From: Viola odorata
Taxonomy: Eukaryota > Streptophyta > Magnoliopsida > Malpighiales > Violaceae
Length of the DNA: 64,000 nt
Direction of reading: 5' to 3'
Assembly (NCBI GenBank): GCA_963691705.1
Contig: OY829539.1
Span: forward strand, 12,960,501-13,024,500
Shown here: positions 32,964 through 46,120 of the stretch, piece after piece
Numbering within the stretch: the first letter of the stretch is position 1
Layout: each line of letters starts with the position of its first letter
Made by a program: the position numbers and the translations under genes
The notes under the pieces: model-generated
Told to the model about the DNA's origin: nothing
Databases searched by the model: none
Seen by the model: only the letters and a program-made list of their open reading frames with translations

Positions 32964-34470
32964 TCAGCATAAGTAGGCATATCTTAGGTTGCATTTCCGA
33001 ATTGCCCAATAAGCTCTATGATGCATACCCACTGGCAGATGGCACGTCTTTCTGTACATCAATTTGTATGGAGTCATTCCTATGGGAGCTTTGTAGGCGG
33101 TCTTGTATGCCCACAACGCATCATCCAGCCTTTGGCTCCAATCCCGCCGATCTAGGCCAACTGTCTTAGCTAAGATCGATTTGACCTCTCTGTTTGATAC
33201 TTCTGCTTGGCCATTTGTCTGAGGATGATATGCAATGGAAACCTTGTGCGTTACTCCATATTTCTTGAAAAGTGAAATAATAATCCTATTGCAAAAATGT
33301 GTCCCACGGTCACTAATGATCCCCCTAGGTATGCCAAATCTGTTCAAAATGTTAGTTTTCAAAAATGACACAACAGTTTTAGCATCATTGGTCCTAGTTG
33401 CTTTCGCCTTTATCCATTTAGACACGTAATCCACAGTAAACAATATATATTGTTTCCCGTTTGACATAGGGAAAGGCCCCATAAAATCAATACCCCATAA
33501 GTCAAAAATCTCGCAATTCAATATAACAATCATGGGCATTTGATTTTTAGAACTTATATTTCCTATCTTTTGGCATTCGGGGAATGTCTTGCAGAATTTA
33601 TAGCTATTATAAAATAGGGTAGGCCAATAAAATCCCGACTCAATGACTTTTAAGGCTATCCTCCTAGCTCCAAAGTGTCCACTACATGCATAAAAATGAC
33701 AAAATCTTAAGACAGACGGAACTTCACTTTCAGGTATACACCTCCTAATCAATTGATCAGATCCAATTTTCCAAAGATAAGGGTCATCCCAGATGAAATA
33801 CCTACTGTTATGCTTAATTTTTACCTTTTCTTGAGCCGTTAGGTCTCCAAAATGTTTACCCATGGCTAAGAAATTGACGAGATCAGCATACCATGGTCTC
33901 ATCTCCTGGATTGCATACAGGTGTTCATCTGGAAAATCATCTCTGATTGGTTCCAAATCGGTTTTCACAAAGCATCTGCTCAGGTGGTCCGCGACTAAGT
34001 TTTCCTTTCCTGCTTTGTCCTTTATCTCCAAATTGTATTCCTGCAAAAGTAAAATCCAGCGGATCAGTCTTGTCTTAGAATCTGGTTTGGCTAAGAGATA
34101 CCTCAAGGCCGCATGGTCAGAAAATACTATGACTTTTGTTCCTAACAAATACGATCTGAATTTATCTAGTGCAAAGATTATTGCAAACAACTCCTTCTCC
34201 GTGGTGGTGTAGTTCTTTTGTGCCTCATCTAGCATCTTGGAGGCGTAGTAGATCACGTGTGGACCTCTACCCTTTTACTGCCCTAGAACTGCACCCACGG
34301 CTGAGTTACTAGCGTCACACATCAACTCGAATGGGAGGCTCCAATCTGGTGCTTGCTTGATTAGGGCTATCGTGAGTTTCTCCTTGATCTTGTCAAACAC
34401 TACTTGGGAAGCCTCGTCAAAATTGAAATCCACTTCTTTTTGTAACAGCTTGCACATCGGCTCCACAATC
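32964..34470 (-). pseudogene. Athila pol: RNase H and truncated integrase
   Basis: RNase H spans about 34466-34050: PFELMCDASNSAVGAVLGQ, a stop at 34275, then [32 protein letters not shown] and LVADHLSR. Integrase follows: the HHCC region ([13 protein letters not shown]...CKTFPECQ; the first Cys is replaced by Phe-Pro-Glu-Cys spacing), [33 protein letters not shown] and [19 protein letters not shown]. Sequence typical of Athila runs to [11 protein letters not shown] (33000) and then joins directly to the start of the next ORF. The integrase C-terminal region is deleted. Confidence 0.9.
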
Positions 34471-34502
34471 TTTGAAAAATCTTTGATAAACCTGCGATAA
34501 AA

Positions 34503-35085
34503 TCATGCGTAGCCAAGAAAACTTCTAACCTCATGCACGCATGAGGGGTAAGGCAAGCTTTTAATAACATCAATCTTAGCCTGGTCAACTTCTATGCCTT
34601 TCTTAGAAACTACGTGGCTTAGGACAATACCTTGCTCTACCATAAAGTGGCATTTTTCAAAGTTTAGCACAAGATTAGTGGTCACACATGTTTTCAAAAT
34701 ATTTTTCAGATTAGAAAAGCATTGATCAAAGTCATCACCATGAACAGTGAAGTCATCCATAAACACTTCAATACCTTTTTCCACATATTCTGAAAAGATA
34801 CTTACCATACACCTTTGAAAGGTGGTCGGTGCATTGCACAATCCGAATGGCATCCTCCTATACGCAAAGGTTCTAAATGGTCCTTTTAACTCCATCTTCT
34901 CCTTCGGTCATAGTAATCTCAGTCTTCTTAGGTACGACCTGCACAGGGGAAACCCATGAACTATCAGAAATTGGGTAAATAATTTCAGTATCAAGCAACT
35001 TAATAATTTCCTTCTTGACAACTTCCATCATCGGAGGGTTTAGCCTCCTCTGGGGTTGTCGGACTATTTTCTTATCCTCTTCCAC
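34503..35085 (-). pseudogene. Athila pol: RT with internal deletion
   Basis: The N-terminal part (LNPPMMEVVKKEIIKLLD, SWVSPVQVVPKK) is followed almost at once by FRTFAYRRMPFGLCNAP, FMDDFTVHGD (34752-34763, the catalytic pair) and FEKCHFMVEQGIVLSHVVS. The roughly 80 residues that normally lie between, including the first catalytic Asp in the LD-YSGYNQI motif, are missing near 34900. A stop separates GYA from YRRFIKDF at 34503. The enzyme cannot be active. Confidence 0.9.
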
Positions 35086-35227
35086 ATGTATCTTGTGGGT
35101 ACATATGGTCGAGGATATGCCTCAAGGTCCATTCGATGGCCTCCTTGTGTTCTTTCAACACATCTGTCAATCTGGCTTCTTCCTCACTGGAAAGCTTAGC
35201 TGAGATTATTACTAACAGAGTTTTGTC

Positions 35228-36151
35228 TTAGCCAAGATAGGCATACTTAAGATGTTCCGGCAACTCCTTAAGATCTAGCTTAGGTGCCTGCACAATAGAT
35301 GGAAAAACTTTAGAATTAGACACATACAACAATGGACAAATTAATACTTCCTTCAGTGGCTCAGCTTTGTGAAGATCTGTTATGATCTCCCTAAGATCAT
35401 CCTGATTCCCTACTCGGTCTTCCAATTCTTCTAGTGTCTTAGCTGAGATACTTCTGCTTAAAATGAAATCAAGCGGATCAGTAGCACACAAGTCTGCCAT
35501 TTCTTCTTCGATAGGATATAAAACATCAATAAAATTAACACTGTGCGTCTCATTTTGATATTTCAATCCTTCCTTCATGTAGAACTTAATCGTACTCCCA
35601 CAAAATTCTAAGATGATACTACCTTCATATACGTCTATTTTTGCTCTCGCTGATCTAAGGAAGGGTCTTCCTAGAAGCACATCTGTTGTATAAAAAGGTA
35701 GGTCAGAATTCATCTCAATAATATAAAAATCCACAGGGTACATAAAATTATTGACTTGGACGAGGACGTCCTCTACCACTCCCTTGGGATGAATTACGGT
35801 TCGGTCGGCCAATTGAATTACCACTTGCGTATCCTTCATTGCCCCCATTTGTAATGTCTCGTACTCTCTCAGAGACATTACGTTGATTCCAACTCCTAAG
35901 TCGCAAAGAGCCTTTTCCACCATTTTGTTCCCAATCTTGCAAGGGATGTTGAAAGTTCCTTGATCTCCGCATTTCTCCGAGAGCTTATTCTGGAGTACTG
36001 AAGAAATATTCTGTGTAAGATTCACTCTTTCAATCCCTGCAAGTTTCCTTTTGTCAGTACAAAGCTCTTTCAAAAATTTTGCATAAGAGGGTACTTTAGA
36101 AATCAACTCTAGCATAGGAATATTCTCTGCCACTTTGCCAAAAATGTTCAT
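35228..36151 (-). pseudogene. Athila aspartic protease region
   Basis: Contains CKIGNKMVEKALCDLGVGIN (active-site Asp in DLG), VVIQLADRTVIHPKGVVEDV, DFYIIEMNSD and DVLLGRPFLRSARAKIDV. These are the protease motifs of Athila pol. The usual DLGASIN is changed to DLGVGIN. The frame ends at 35228 before the RT start. Its upstream neighbour is the acidic gag-pol linker. Confidence 0.88.
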
Positions 36152-36154
36152 GAA

Positions 36155-37961
36155 TTATTTAGCCTCATCTAATTTCTTATGCTTAAAAGACTTGGGAGGA
36201 TAAGGAGGTGGAATCTCCACTATTTCCTGAGGTTTTGAACTCCGCTCGTCAGTCTTGGCCACTGGCTTGGCCAAGATTGACTGCTCCTCTTCTGTCTCAG
36301 CTAGGATATCAGTCTTAGTCTCACTCTTACCCAAGATTGGTTCTGGCTGAGATTCTGCTTGGATTTCTTCGTCATCCTCATCCTCATCTTCAAACATCTG
36401 GTTATGTACCTCTTAATCCGACTTGGCACCTTTCCTTTCAAGCAAAATGCTTCCACTCCTAATGTGAATAGCAATTACATTGTGCCTAGGATTATTTTCA
36501 GTAGTGGAGGGTAGTTTGCCACCTGACTCAAGCTACTGCCTTTGTTGGGCGAGTTGGCTGATTTGCTTCTGCATCTCAACAAGACTAGACTGGGTTGCCT
36601 GCATGAATTTTGGCAACGTATCCTCTATGGGAACTCCAGTAATCTTAAGCGGTTGAGGTGCTGGTGGCAATTGTGGGATAGTGGCCTGGTTTGATTGAGG
36701 TGGTCTGGGTACGAAGTGCTGAAAATTAATGGGAGTTTGCTGTGGTTGTTGGTGGTATTGTTGTTGTGGTTGTTGGCTAGGCTGAGGTTGATCCTGTCTC
36801 CACCTTAGATTGGGATGTTACCTCCAAGGATATTGGTTACTCTCATGGGGAAACTTAGGTTGTCCTTGATTGTAACCCATACACAACATTAACTGGGATT
36901 GGGGCAGGATCACCTGGTTGTTGCACCATGTAACAGTTGTGGGTTGGATGATCTAGCTGTTGACAAATCCCGCAAATTGGAGCCATGGGATTAGTTGTTG
37001 CTACTGGAGCTTGTACTTGAGATGTTGCACCTGTAGAAAGATTCATCAACATATTAGAAATCCCATTAAGCTTGTGTTCAACATTTAAAGCATTCAAAGA
37101 AGAAGGTGCAAAATTTCTCTCGGATGAGGAATTGTTTTGACAATTGTTGGCCATTGTTTGAAGAAGCAATTTGGCTCTTGTTGGTGTAAGGTCTTGAAGT
37201 GCCCCTCCAGCGGCTGCATCCACTCTCTCCTTATCCTTTACACATATTCCATCATAGAAATATTGGATTAGGAGGTTGTCAGCCACGCCATGTGCAGGGC
37301 AAATGTCTTGAAGGTCTCTAAACCTCTGATGGTACTCACTCAAGCTCTCGTTTCCTCTCTGCTAGATGGAAACTAAATTCTTTCTAGCCGCTCCTGACTT
37401 AGTTACGTTCCAATACTTGTTCAAAAAGGCAGCAGACATCTCTACCCATGTTGTGATGGTGTTATGGGGTAAGCTAAAGAACCAATTTTTTGCCGAGTCT
37501 TCAAGAGACCAGGGAAATGCTTTTAGTTTGGCCCTCTCTGTCGATACTCCCACTGGTTTTAGAGTGTCATATTGGAGGTGAAGGTTCCTCAAATGGTTAT
37601 ACGAATTTTCGTTCGAGTGGCCATAGAACTTGGTAAGAGTGGCTATGATGTTCGTTTTGATAGACCAATCATTAGCCACTGGGGGTAGTTTGATGCAGGA
37701 GTAGGTTACTCATTCTGCCCTCCTGTTTTGTTCCCTCATCGTCTGTTCTTACTGGTTTTCTTCCATGTTTAGGACTTGGTTTTCAGCTGGGCCTGGATCT
37801 TGGCTTAGACTGTTGCTGGAACTAGATTCTGTTTGTGTCCTAGAAAATTCACCGTCTAGTTTCCTCTTGGCTTTCTTTCTATTTTGTGCCTCGATCCTTG
37901 TAAGTTCTGGATTCAAAGGTAGCAAATATTTCTTTGAGGACCTGGTCATCAACTGCAAAAG
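36155..37961 (-). pseudogene. Athila gag
   Basis: Begins MTRSSKKYLLPLNPELTRIE near 37949, followed by a stop-containing stretch. The capsid region is at 37362-37679 (HLRNLHLQYDTLKPVGV, LKAFPWSLEDSAKNWFFSL, TTWVEMSAAFLNKYW). After a stop it continues at 36855-37343 (ESLSEYHQRFRDLQDICP, NLLIQYFYDGI). A CX2CX4HX4C zinc knuckle (CGICQQLDHPTHNC) lies near 36935-36976. A Gln/Pro-rich tract (36540-36800) and an acidic linker (36155-36397) lead to protease. Several nonsense codons break it. Confidence 0.88.
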
Positions 37962-38002
37962 ACAAAAATAAAAACAAAACTACAAAAATACCGTCAAAAT
38001 AT

Positions 38003-38019
38003 CCCCGACAACGGCGCCA
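38003..38019 (-). promoter_or_regulatory. Athila primer-binding site (tRNA-Asp type)
   Basis: The minus strand reads TGGCGCCGTTGTCGGGG, complementary to the 3' end of tRNA-Asp with one mismatch. It lies five bases inside the 5' LTR, as usual for Athila/Tat elements. Confidence 0.88.
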
Positions 38020-38024
38020 AAATT

Positions 38025-39506
38025 AGATTGCGTGTCAAAGGCATCAAATTTAGTTGTATAAAATATATAAAATTAGGAGTAGGAATACAACTTATCACTC
38101 GTCTACAAGGAACTTATAGATCGTGGTAAGAGGATCGTCCACAGAGATCTTTCAGGAAATTGTAGTTTTGACTCGACTTCCTCGTCACTGAAATTGAGTG
38201 GTTTTGGTCATGCAATTAAGATAATCAAAGCAATTAAAAGGAACAAGGCAAAAAATAAATAAAGAAACAATCTTAGGCAAAAATGAATCTTAGCTAAGAT
38301 TGGTGGTTAAGATTGGTCGTGAACTGATGTGGGGGAAACTCCTGGTAAGGGCGAATTCGTGAGCGCAATCCTTGTTTATTCGATCATTGACCCTTAGATT
38401 TTCTCCTTCTCCCTCATAACACTGCTATAGATTGGGAGGTACTCCTTTCCAATCCTACTTTCCTCCTCTTAAAATCACTAGGCGGGAACTCCCTTTCCCA
38501 ATGATCATGGCCAACGGACACCTTGCTGGTTAAAGGGTTTATCCAATTGGCTGCTAGCTTGAGTCGCATGCGCTTTCTCAATGGTGCAGGGAAAGACAGG
38601 GTCTAGGCCAAGGTGCTCCCAAGTCGGAGCCCTAGATTGTCAGTCTGGTTAGGCCTATATCGATCCAAGTTCACTAACTTCAGCGAAGCTAGCTGCCTAC
38701 TTGCGTCACTCCGGTTTCAACTCGTCCCCTTCGCGACTAGCTACAAATTCTTCATCTTGCCCAAGGTTGATCAAATCTTAGCTTAGATGGGAACCGGTTT
38801 GTTTAACTAGAACTTGAATCAATTACGAATGAGAGGATATTGAGAACAGACCGGTCTCACGAATCACAAGTGCACTCACTCAACCCTTACCAAGAATTGG
38901 GTGTTTAGCTGCTAGACATAATAATTAAAGAAGCAAAGAAATAATTGATGAACATAAAACTAAATTAAATCTGCGATATTCAAATTGAATAATCACAGTG
39001 CAAAGTGTTTACAATCCAGAAGTTGGAAGAAGGAAGATGTCGTAATTGACAGCCTTCCCTAACCTTTAACAAGGTTAGAGTCCCCGCCCCTTACGTTTCT
39101 TTCCAAATTCCAAACTTCAAAAAAATACGAGATAAAACTAAATCTCAATTGTTCAAATTCAAAATATAAAATAAAATAAAATAAATACTAAAACAGATAG
39201 ATTGTTTTTGTTCAAAAGCGGAATCAGATTGAATCCGAGAGTCCTCCCAGTAGACGCTTCAGCCAGCTGTCGACTCAATCCAAACGTGTCCTCCTTGAAT
39301 CCATGACCAGCACGCCTCTAGCTATGCAATCTTGGCCAAGCCTGCTGCCAAGATTGCTACTTTGTTGCTTAAGACTGGCGTTTCCTCCATTTCTTTCATC
39401 ACCGGAGATTTCCTTCAAAAGATGACAGATTGACGTGAAAGGAACAGTTTTCACCATAAACAAGATATTTAAGGTGATAAAAACGCATGGAAATAAACGT
39501 CAATCA
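38025..39506 (-). repeat. Athila 5' LTR
   Basis: 1482 bp, aligning with 27643-29054. The inner edge reads AGATTG where the other LTR has TGATTG; the outer edge ends CAATCA. Confidence 0.9.
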
Positions 39507-39940
39507 ATATGTATATATCAATATGTATTTTTTTTTTTAAAAACTGAGAAGAATTTCCATTACAAACAATTTGCCAAATTGCAACAAAAATACTTCTTGT
39601 AAAAATGGCATTTCCCACTACAAATCAACATTTGCGACGGCAATATTCCGTCCAAAAATCTATAGCTTTTGTTTCTTTTACACGCTGCGATGGAGGTTTC
39701 AGTTGCAAAAGTAACATTTTGCAATGGAATATAATATATCGTCGCAATTGTTTGCAGACGATATATTTTGTTGCAAACGTCACAACGAAAAACTTTACAA
39801 CGGAATATTTCGTTGCAAGCATCAGATTTATTTAAAATTTTCCATCTTGCGACGGACTTTTACAATGCAGATATGAAATGTCAAACGATTTTCCTCCCTC
39901 GACGAAAATATCTATTGCAAAAATCGCATTCTGCACGGAA
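39507..39940. repeat. CACTA-like terminal fragment
   Basis: CACTACAAATC at 39616 is followed by repeated tttgcgacgg, cgtcgca, gttgcaa(a/g) and aatattccgt motifs to about 39930. This is typical of CACTA subterminal sequence. No coding part or opposite end is present. Confidence 0.5.
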
Positions 39941-40888
39941 AAATTGTTTTTTATTTGTTTACCCTTATTGTTAGTTATTAATTAATATATTACTAATAAA
40001 ACTAACAATCAAACATGATTAATAATAGTTTTATTTATTTCCTTAATAAATAAAGTGATGACTTTAAGTTTTCGTATTCAAGTGCCTTGTAAATGCGAGT
40101 TTAAATATTTATTTTAAAAAATATTCTCACGAGACTTTTTAATAATAGTCGAAAAGAAAAGTAGGGTTTAGATCCATATTCACAGCAGGGTATACAACTA
40201 TTCGTTTTTTTACCGCAGTTGAAACTCAGATCCAGATTCAAAATTCAGTTCCGCCTCAAAAAAGAAAAGAGTAAAACACAATGAAGTAAAGATAGAATAA
40301 GTTGGCCATGTAATCTTTAAAAAAGTATATATATATATATTTATCACATGTATTCTTTCTCATTTTTTTCCTACAAAATTGTAATTTTTTTTATATTTTT
40401 GCATTTATTTTATCATTGTTTCTTTGTTATACATAAATATTATGGTGACAAGAAATAGAAAAAAGTTCTAACTCCCCCGTTCTACAATTTTTTAAAATTA
40501 ATAATACTGTAATATTATAAATAAAATAATTTTTTCATCCATATCACTGAATGTGAGCGTTGAGTGTAAAGTTATCATAACCATATGAGCGTTGACTAGT
40601 GATGATAGTGATTAAAGTATGATGTGGCATGCTTAATATGCATGCTTTTTCACAATAAAGAGATGTTGATAGTAGTCTTTGGCTTACTACTTGTTTTGCA
40701 AATGTGCTAAAAAATGAGAATTGCTAAGCAGGAACTGAGATGGGATCGGTCTCGCGATTCAGACACGAGCATATATGTTCCCAATAGGTAGAAAGAAAAT
40801 ACACATTTCAAAATTTGATTTTAGCTTCGCTGGATTCCTAAAACCTTAAAAATAGAACGAATCGAATAGTTTCTCATCCCGTTTCCCA
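39941..40888. other. AT-rich intergenic sequence downstream of NOC2
   Basis: No gene seen. Contains an (AT)n run at about 40327-40341. The final 100 bases probably include the NOC2 3' UTR. Confidence 0.5.
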
Positions 40889-43800
40889 TCAATTAACTCT
40901 TATCTTCTTTGACTTCATTGCGGGAGATCTTGAATTATTCTTAGAAAAACCTGCAGGAGCTTTAGGTTCCTTACCCTTACGTTTACGACCTTTACCATCG
41001 GAAGGAGCATTCATGGAAGATTTCATATTTGGTTTTGCTGGAAAAGACTTCGCGGAATTTTGAGAGGGTTTCTGCTTCTTGTTCTGCATTTTGTGATGTA
41101 CTGACTTTGTATTTTCCTTTTCATCTGCACTAGAGGAATCACTTAAGGATCCATCTTCATCAGAGCTAAGCATCAAGTCCTCCACAACATCTTCATCAAG
41201 AGCTACTTCTCCATCATGCTCCACTTTTTTCTTCCGTTTTCTTTTCTCCTCCGTAGGAGGTTTGGCTCTGCCATGTGCAAAACAAAGAATTTGAAATCAC
41301 TAAGCTAAAAGATTACACTCAAAGCATCAAAGTAAAGTTACTTGATATTTTTCTACTTGGACACGATAAATTTACTATAACACGAATGAGGCTATAATAC
41401 TAATTCATGTGCACAGGTTGCGCGTGACAGAAGAGAAAACCAGAAAACGTACTTGGGATTAGATGGTAGCCACGAAGAACTAAAGACAGCAGCACCTTTC
41501 TCATTCCCATCATCATCCTCATCACCACCACCACCGTCAATCTTACTCCGGAAGACAGAGGAATGCTCACCCACAAGAACACTGAAGATGAAATTCTAGT
41601 TACAATTGGGTTAAAATTGCAACATTAAAAGTACATCACAATAGAGATCATACCTGGATTCCGTCAATGCATCTATCCTCTGTCGCATCCTCTCACGCAA
41701 AGTTCTGACATACTGTGATAGAGGGCTGGTCCCTGACATTTTTGCATCCTGAGACCACAAAGAGACTCAACAGTGAACAATTAAAAGAACATTAGAGGAG
41801 CAGAAAAAAGAGACCAGAAGAAAATGTCACCATTCCCATCAACTTATTTAAGTACAGTCAAAATCCTGAAAGAAGACAATGATGACAACAAGACCAACTG
41901 TTGCATGAAAAAAAAATCCAGAACCAGCCTTTCCAACCCTCAACCTCTCCCTTTAGTTTCATGAAGTTGACAAAGCTGAAATAAGGTAGCTTTTAAGTTC
42001 ATTTTCCTGATTATTAAGGTGCCATCAGCCTCCAGCAATTAGAAGGAATCTTAAACAACTTAAAAGCATCACCGAGTACGCAAACACAACATTCATTTTG
42101 GTTAAAGTGCAACTCAAGTAAATGAAAGAGAGCATGAGTTTGCAAACCTCAAGAAAAGAAGCTGCAGCGGGGTCATTTGGTAAGTAAGTAATAGACATGC
42201 GCCTTCCATTTGTAAACTGAGCGGTAGCATCAATCTGGTACACACATGGTCCAAGAAATTAGTTGCATTTACAGAAAGCTTTTGATGTATACATGTACTT
42301 AATGATTAAAAAAATGTCAAAAAAGAAAGAAGTGCTCCTTTTACTTCTGAAATACAGAGGACACTTTAAAGACCTGTCCAGCTTTATTAGCATCTGTATG
42401 ATTAAGACTCCAAACAACATACCTGACGAATTAGCTGCCTGATTTCTTTCTGAAATCTCTCAACTCTCGTCATTTTGCAAAAAATCCTCAATTGCACCAC
42501 TGGAATGAAAGACAGCTCAGAGAATGCAACAGAATAGCTCCATTGGGCTAAATGTTCAGCAAGTTCTTCAACAACAGAAAACACCCATGCTTCCTGGAAT
42601 GCACGTGTCTTCAGGGTTAGCTTGTTAACCTGGCAAAAAATTAAAAACAAAAATGTAAGCATATACAATACACCTATGTGCATCACTTTCAAGGAAAGTG
42701 GACAATATGCTAAAATTGAAAATTGAAAACTAAATGGAAGACTACAGTCAAGCATACCTTGAGAATGGTACGCAAATCAACAGCTTTGCCAGCACCTCCA
42801 GTAGGGGGCCTATTCAATTCTTTCATCTCCAACAAGTCCAGAAGAAGCATAGAAACAGGTATAAATGTTCCTGTCGCAGCAGCAATCTGATTGAGCATTC
42901 TAATACACCTCAACCTAAGGGGAGTGTACCGTGCAGTCGGAACTAGACGAGCAACCCCTGAAATTATTTGGGTCAATGGATAAGCTAGAGGCCTAAAATC
43001 AGCTTCTGATGCATAAGCACAGATGGCCCCAGTCCAAACCTCCAGGCAATTCATGAACTTCCATTCATAAACCTTGCGAAATGATTCCTTCAGACACAAA
43101 GCAGGTAAAGAGTGTGAAAATGTTGAGCATCAGTATTGAGGTAATTTATGAGTAAAATAGTTTCTTTCATCTAAATAAAGCATATAGCAGTTCTGAACTA
43201 AAGAAACAAAAAAAAATAGCCAGAAGCATAGGACAAACATTTTCGGAGCTAAATTGTGTGAACCACCAAAGGGAAGAAAACAGGGATAAATAATGGACAA
43301 TTCCCACATAACAAAAAGAATGTCCCATCTAAATATATACATGTATCATCACTATGACTTAGAGTACGTGTAAGTGTGTCCGTGTCTGTGCCAACAACTA
43401 TATACAACCAATTATGTAAAAATCTAAAACAGAGCCAAAAAATGCCACGATACCTTAGTTTTTGTAGCAGCAGCTTCCCGCAAAATCATTGCCAATTGCC
43501 GGATAAAAACAAAGGCATGCTGATAAGCAATTTGAATGTCCACCCTGAGAAGTTCTATAACGCAATTCCCTAGGAACTGAATGTGTGGTAGTTTAGTAGC
43601 ATTTACAAACTGGCAGTTCAAAACATAAGCTTTGTATATCCCTTTCAAGCATTCATCTAAACAACTGGATCCAAGCCGAACGCACAAGTCCCTTAGAAAA
43701 AGAAAGGATACCACAGGAAGGGCACCTCCTCCAGTACCCCAAAAATGTAGTGCAACCTGAAACAAACAAAAGACAAAATATCTGATCAACTATAATTAAA

Positions 43801-44963
43801 AGATAAGTAATGACATCAACCACATTCCGGGCTTCAAAATTTGAACGCACTGCATAGTCATTCCTACCTTAATGTACTTCCGCAAGAGACTTGGAAAACC
43901 AGCCAATAGTACACAAGAAAACTGAAGTCGTCTTAAGGTAAATGCTATCATTTCTGCATCTGTCATTTGGTTTAGAACGTGTAGGGAATTTCCAAAATAG
44001 GACTTCACCAAGTGGCTGTAGTTCTTCCATTTCCTTGTGGTCATCAAATCATCAACAGTCTCTTTCTTTCCACCTGTGGCGGGAAGGCCCAATAGTTTCC
44101 GAAGAATTCCATCCATTTCACATAGCACAAACAACATTATTTGATTAAAAACACTGCTTGACATGATACTAAACTTTGATGAAGAGTCATCCCCAGAATC
44201 ATCGCCATAATGACATGCAATTCTAAAAGCCTTCAAAATACAGCGAACTGCACTAATCTTTCCATTTTCACGGATTGCATTACACCATGATTCGACCATG
44301 GCAGTGGTAATAACATTTGTAGAAGGCTTTACTTCCTTCTCTGTAATATCATGATCATTTGTTTCCTCGTCCTCTAGCACTTCAGCACTCTCTAAGTCAG
44401 TATCGACATCTTCTTCCTACACAAAACCAGTGCAGTCAGTGGAGCTTGAAAATAGAGGAGAATCATAAGGTTGAACTGAACATACCCAACAATCTCACCT
44501 CAATATCATCCTCATCAAATTCTAGAAGACCCTTGTCACGTTCTTGCAAGAATTGATAGAATTCAGGGTCCTGAAATTAACATAAAATAAATAAATAACA
44601 TTTACCATTAAGTGTACTTCTTCATAACCAGAAGAAAAGTAACAATGACTAAGGAAAACGACATTTTAAAACCTGAGCCCATTTTAGTATCAACTAAAAC
44701 ATCGAAGATATCCACAATATTCTTCAGTATTAAGTTTCAATAGCATATGGGTACCAAAAATATTGTGAAAAAACTAAAAGTAGAGAACATAGAAGAACCT
44801 TTTGTTTAAGTTTTTCCAGCTGCTCTTTATGCTCTCGACCGGCTCCTTTCTGAGGCTCCGTTTCCATCTCAACTTCTTCGCTTCGCTTCGGCATCGTCTC
44901 TTTCCGGCTCCCTTCGGGTTCTCTTCCACTTTCTTCTTCTTCCTCCTCTCCCCGCCGCCTCAT
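40889..44963 (-). CDS. NOC2: Nucleolar complex protein 2 (NOC2), complete, ten exons
   Basis: NOC2 acts with NOC1/NOC3 in the nucleolus and nucleoplasm in maturation and export of 60S ribosomal precursors. I place ten exons: 44799-44963, 44499-44570, 43868-44416, 43454-43756, 42758-43087, 42423-42629, 42148-42234, 41654-41748, 41453-41581, 40889-41267. All introns are GT-AG, the total is 2316 nt, and the protein is 771 residues with no internal stop. The start ATG at 44963 begins [11 protein letters not shown]. The acidic/basic N-terminus is followed by the conserved Noc2 domain: [83 protein letters not shown]. The C-terminal tail is Lys/Ser-rich ([12 protein letters not shown]), as in other plant NOC2 proteins. 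It appears functional. Confidence 0.95.
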
Positions 44964-45059
44964 TTTCTTTATATTTTGTGTTACGGCCTGTGTGTTTATT
45001 CAAGATTTGAGCATTTTGTACGGGAAAGTGTGGGATGTGGCAACGTAAGATGAGAAAAT

Positions 45060-45753
45060 TGGAGGTGACTTAGGTTTAGGTGGTAATGAAACTAAATTAA
45101 ATTATTATTTTTATTGTAAAATGCATATATCTTAATTATTTATTTAATTTTTGTCTTTTTTTTATTAACGAACCATTAGTGAACCCACTAGAAAATTGAG
45201 TTTTTTTTTTTTTTTTTAAAGTGGATAGAAAATTGAATTGACTTAATAGAAAGGGTTAATTACTTTATAAAAATAGTATAAAAAGTTAAATACATAATAT
45301 TTATAAAAGAAAAAATATTCTAAGATCTTTTGGGTTGTTCAAGGAATTTTTTTCTGTTTTTCCAAAAAAATAGAAAAATGAATATTATGTTTACGAAAAA
45401 ATTTGTTTTGGAAATGGAAATTTATTTTTCTATTTTTTAAATTTATACTTGGCATAAAAAAACAAAAGGTACTGACATTTTGAACTTTGAATACACTAGA
45501 AATTAACATAATAGATTTCTAGACATTTTGAACTTTGAATACACTAGAAATTAACATAATAGATTTCTAACGATTTTTGAGGCCATAATGGACCCTAAAC
45601 TAGCTTAAAATTGACATAATAAACCCTACGTTAATACGTGATCGTTAAGTACTGATATAGAATTTTTTTTTTTAACTTCGGTAAATATGTGTCATATGAT
45701 AAGTATTTAAATTTAAATATGAATATATCATGTCATATATATACGGTCTTATA
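45060..45753. other. AT-rich spacer with a 48-bp tandem duplication
   Basis: Upstream of NOC2. The segment starting gacattttgaactttgaat at 45474 is repeated at 45522 (exact 48-bp period, to about 45569). No gene seen. Confidence 0.85.
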
Positions 45754-45755
45754 TA

Positions 45756-45789
45756 CTCCCTCTGTCCGCCATTACTTGTCGTTTTAGCA
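45756..45789 (+). repeat. Left TIR of the mariner-like element
   Basis: Begins CTCCCTCTGTCCGCC and ends gttttagca; the exact reverse complement is at 59991-60024. Preceded by TA. Confidence 0.92.
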
Positions 45790-46120
45790 AAAACGACTGC
45801 GCGTGAAATTAATTGTCGTTCTCGGCTTTCGAGAGCTTCTTCACCTCATTCTGACCAAAACGCCCTCGCTCCCTTTGCAAAACCAATTTCTCACATCTGA
45901 TCCTATGGCTGCTGAATCCTTATTCTCCTCTCAAAATTCACCAAAATTTGAGAGGGAAATTGAAAATCAAACTGGGTGGGAAATGGGAAATTTGGGCTCT
46001 GTTCACTGTGTTCAATATATATGCCTGCAATTGAATAAATTTTGGTCTCCTCTACTCCGTCCATATCTTCCAACTTCATTCCAGAAAAAGTTATGCGAAA
46101 TTGGGTTGTTGAATTCGATT

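Larger units (their letters stand above)
30185..32980 (-). pseudogene. Athila post-pol ORF (ATHILA ORF-1-like), interrupted by hAT
   Basis: Starts [18 protein letters not shown] at 32980. The N-terminal part (VVNFRLLDIWSHLSVDDFN, ISKLEVFLLWCMLHKKRVN, HFHVEKGFLCFNTGF) matches the ORF that follows pol in Athila elements, in the position sometimes called env-like; its role is unknown. The C-terminal part is a Gln-rich coiled coil (LEQQENRFQRIQNLLEVSF) and a Ser-rich tail. TAG stops lie near 32735, 32039 and 31963. The hAT insertion splits the tail at GSAPSVPN; after it, at 30226-30185, the frame ends in PPPPPPPATQ and a stop. Confidence 0.7.
27643..39506 (-). mobile_element. Athila-type gypsy retrotransposon, internally deleted
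   Basis: Two related long LTRs (27643-29054 and 38025-39506) flank minus-strand gag, protease, RT, RNase H, integrase and a further ORF. Imperfect target duplications are atata (27638-27642) and atatg (39507-39511). The primer-binding site complements tRNA-Asp. The LTRs differ by several substitutions and indels, so the insertion is older than those at 17583 and 48261. Deletions in RT and integrase make it non-autonomous. A hAT element sits in its last ORF. Confidence 0.92.
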
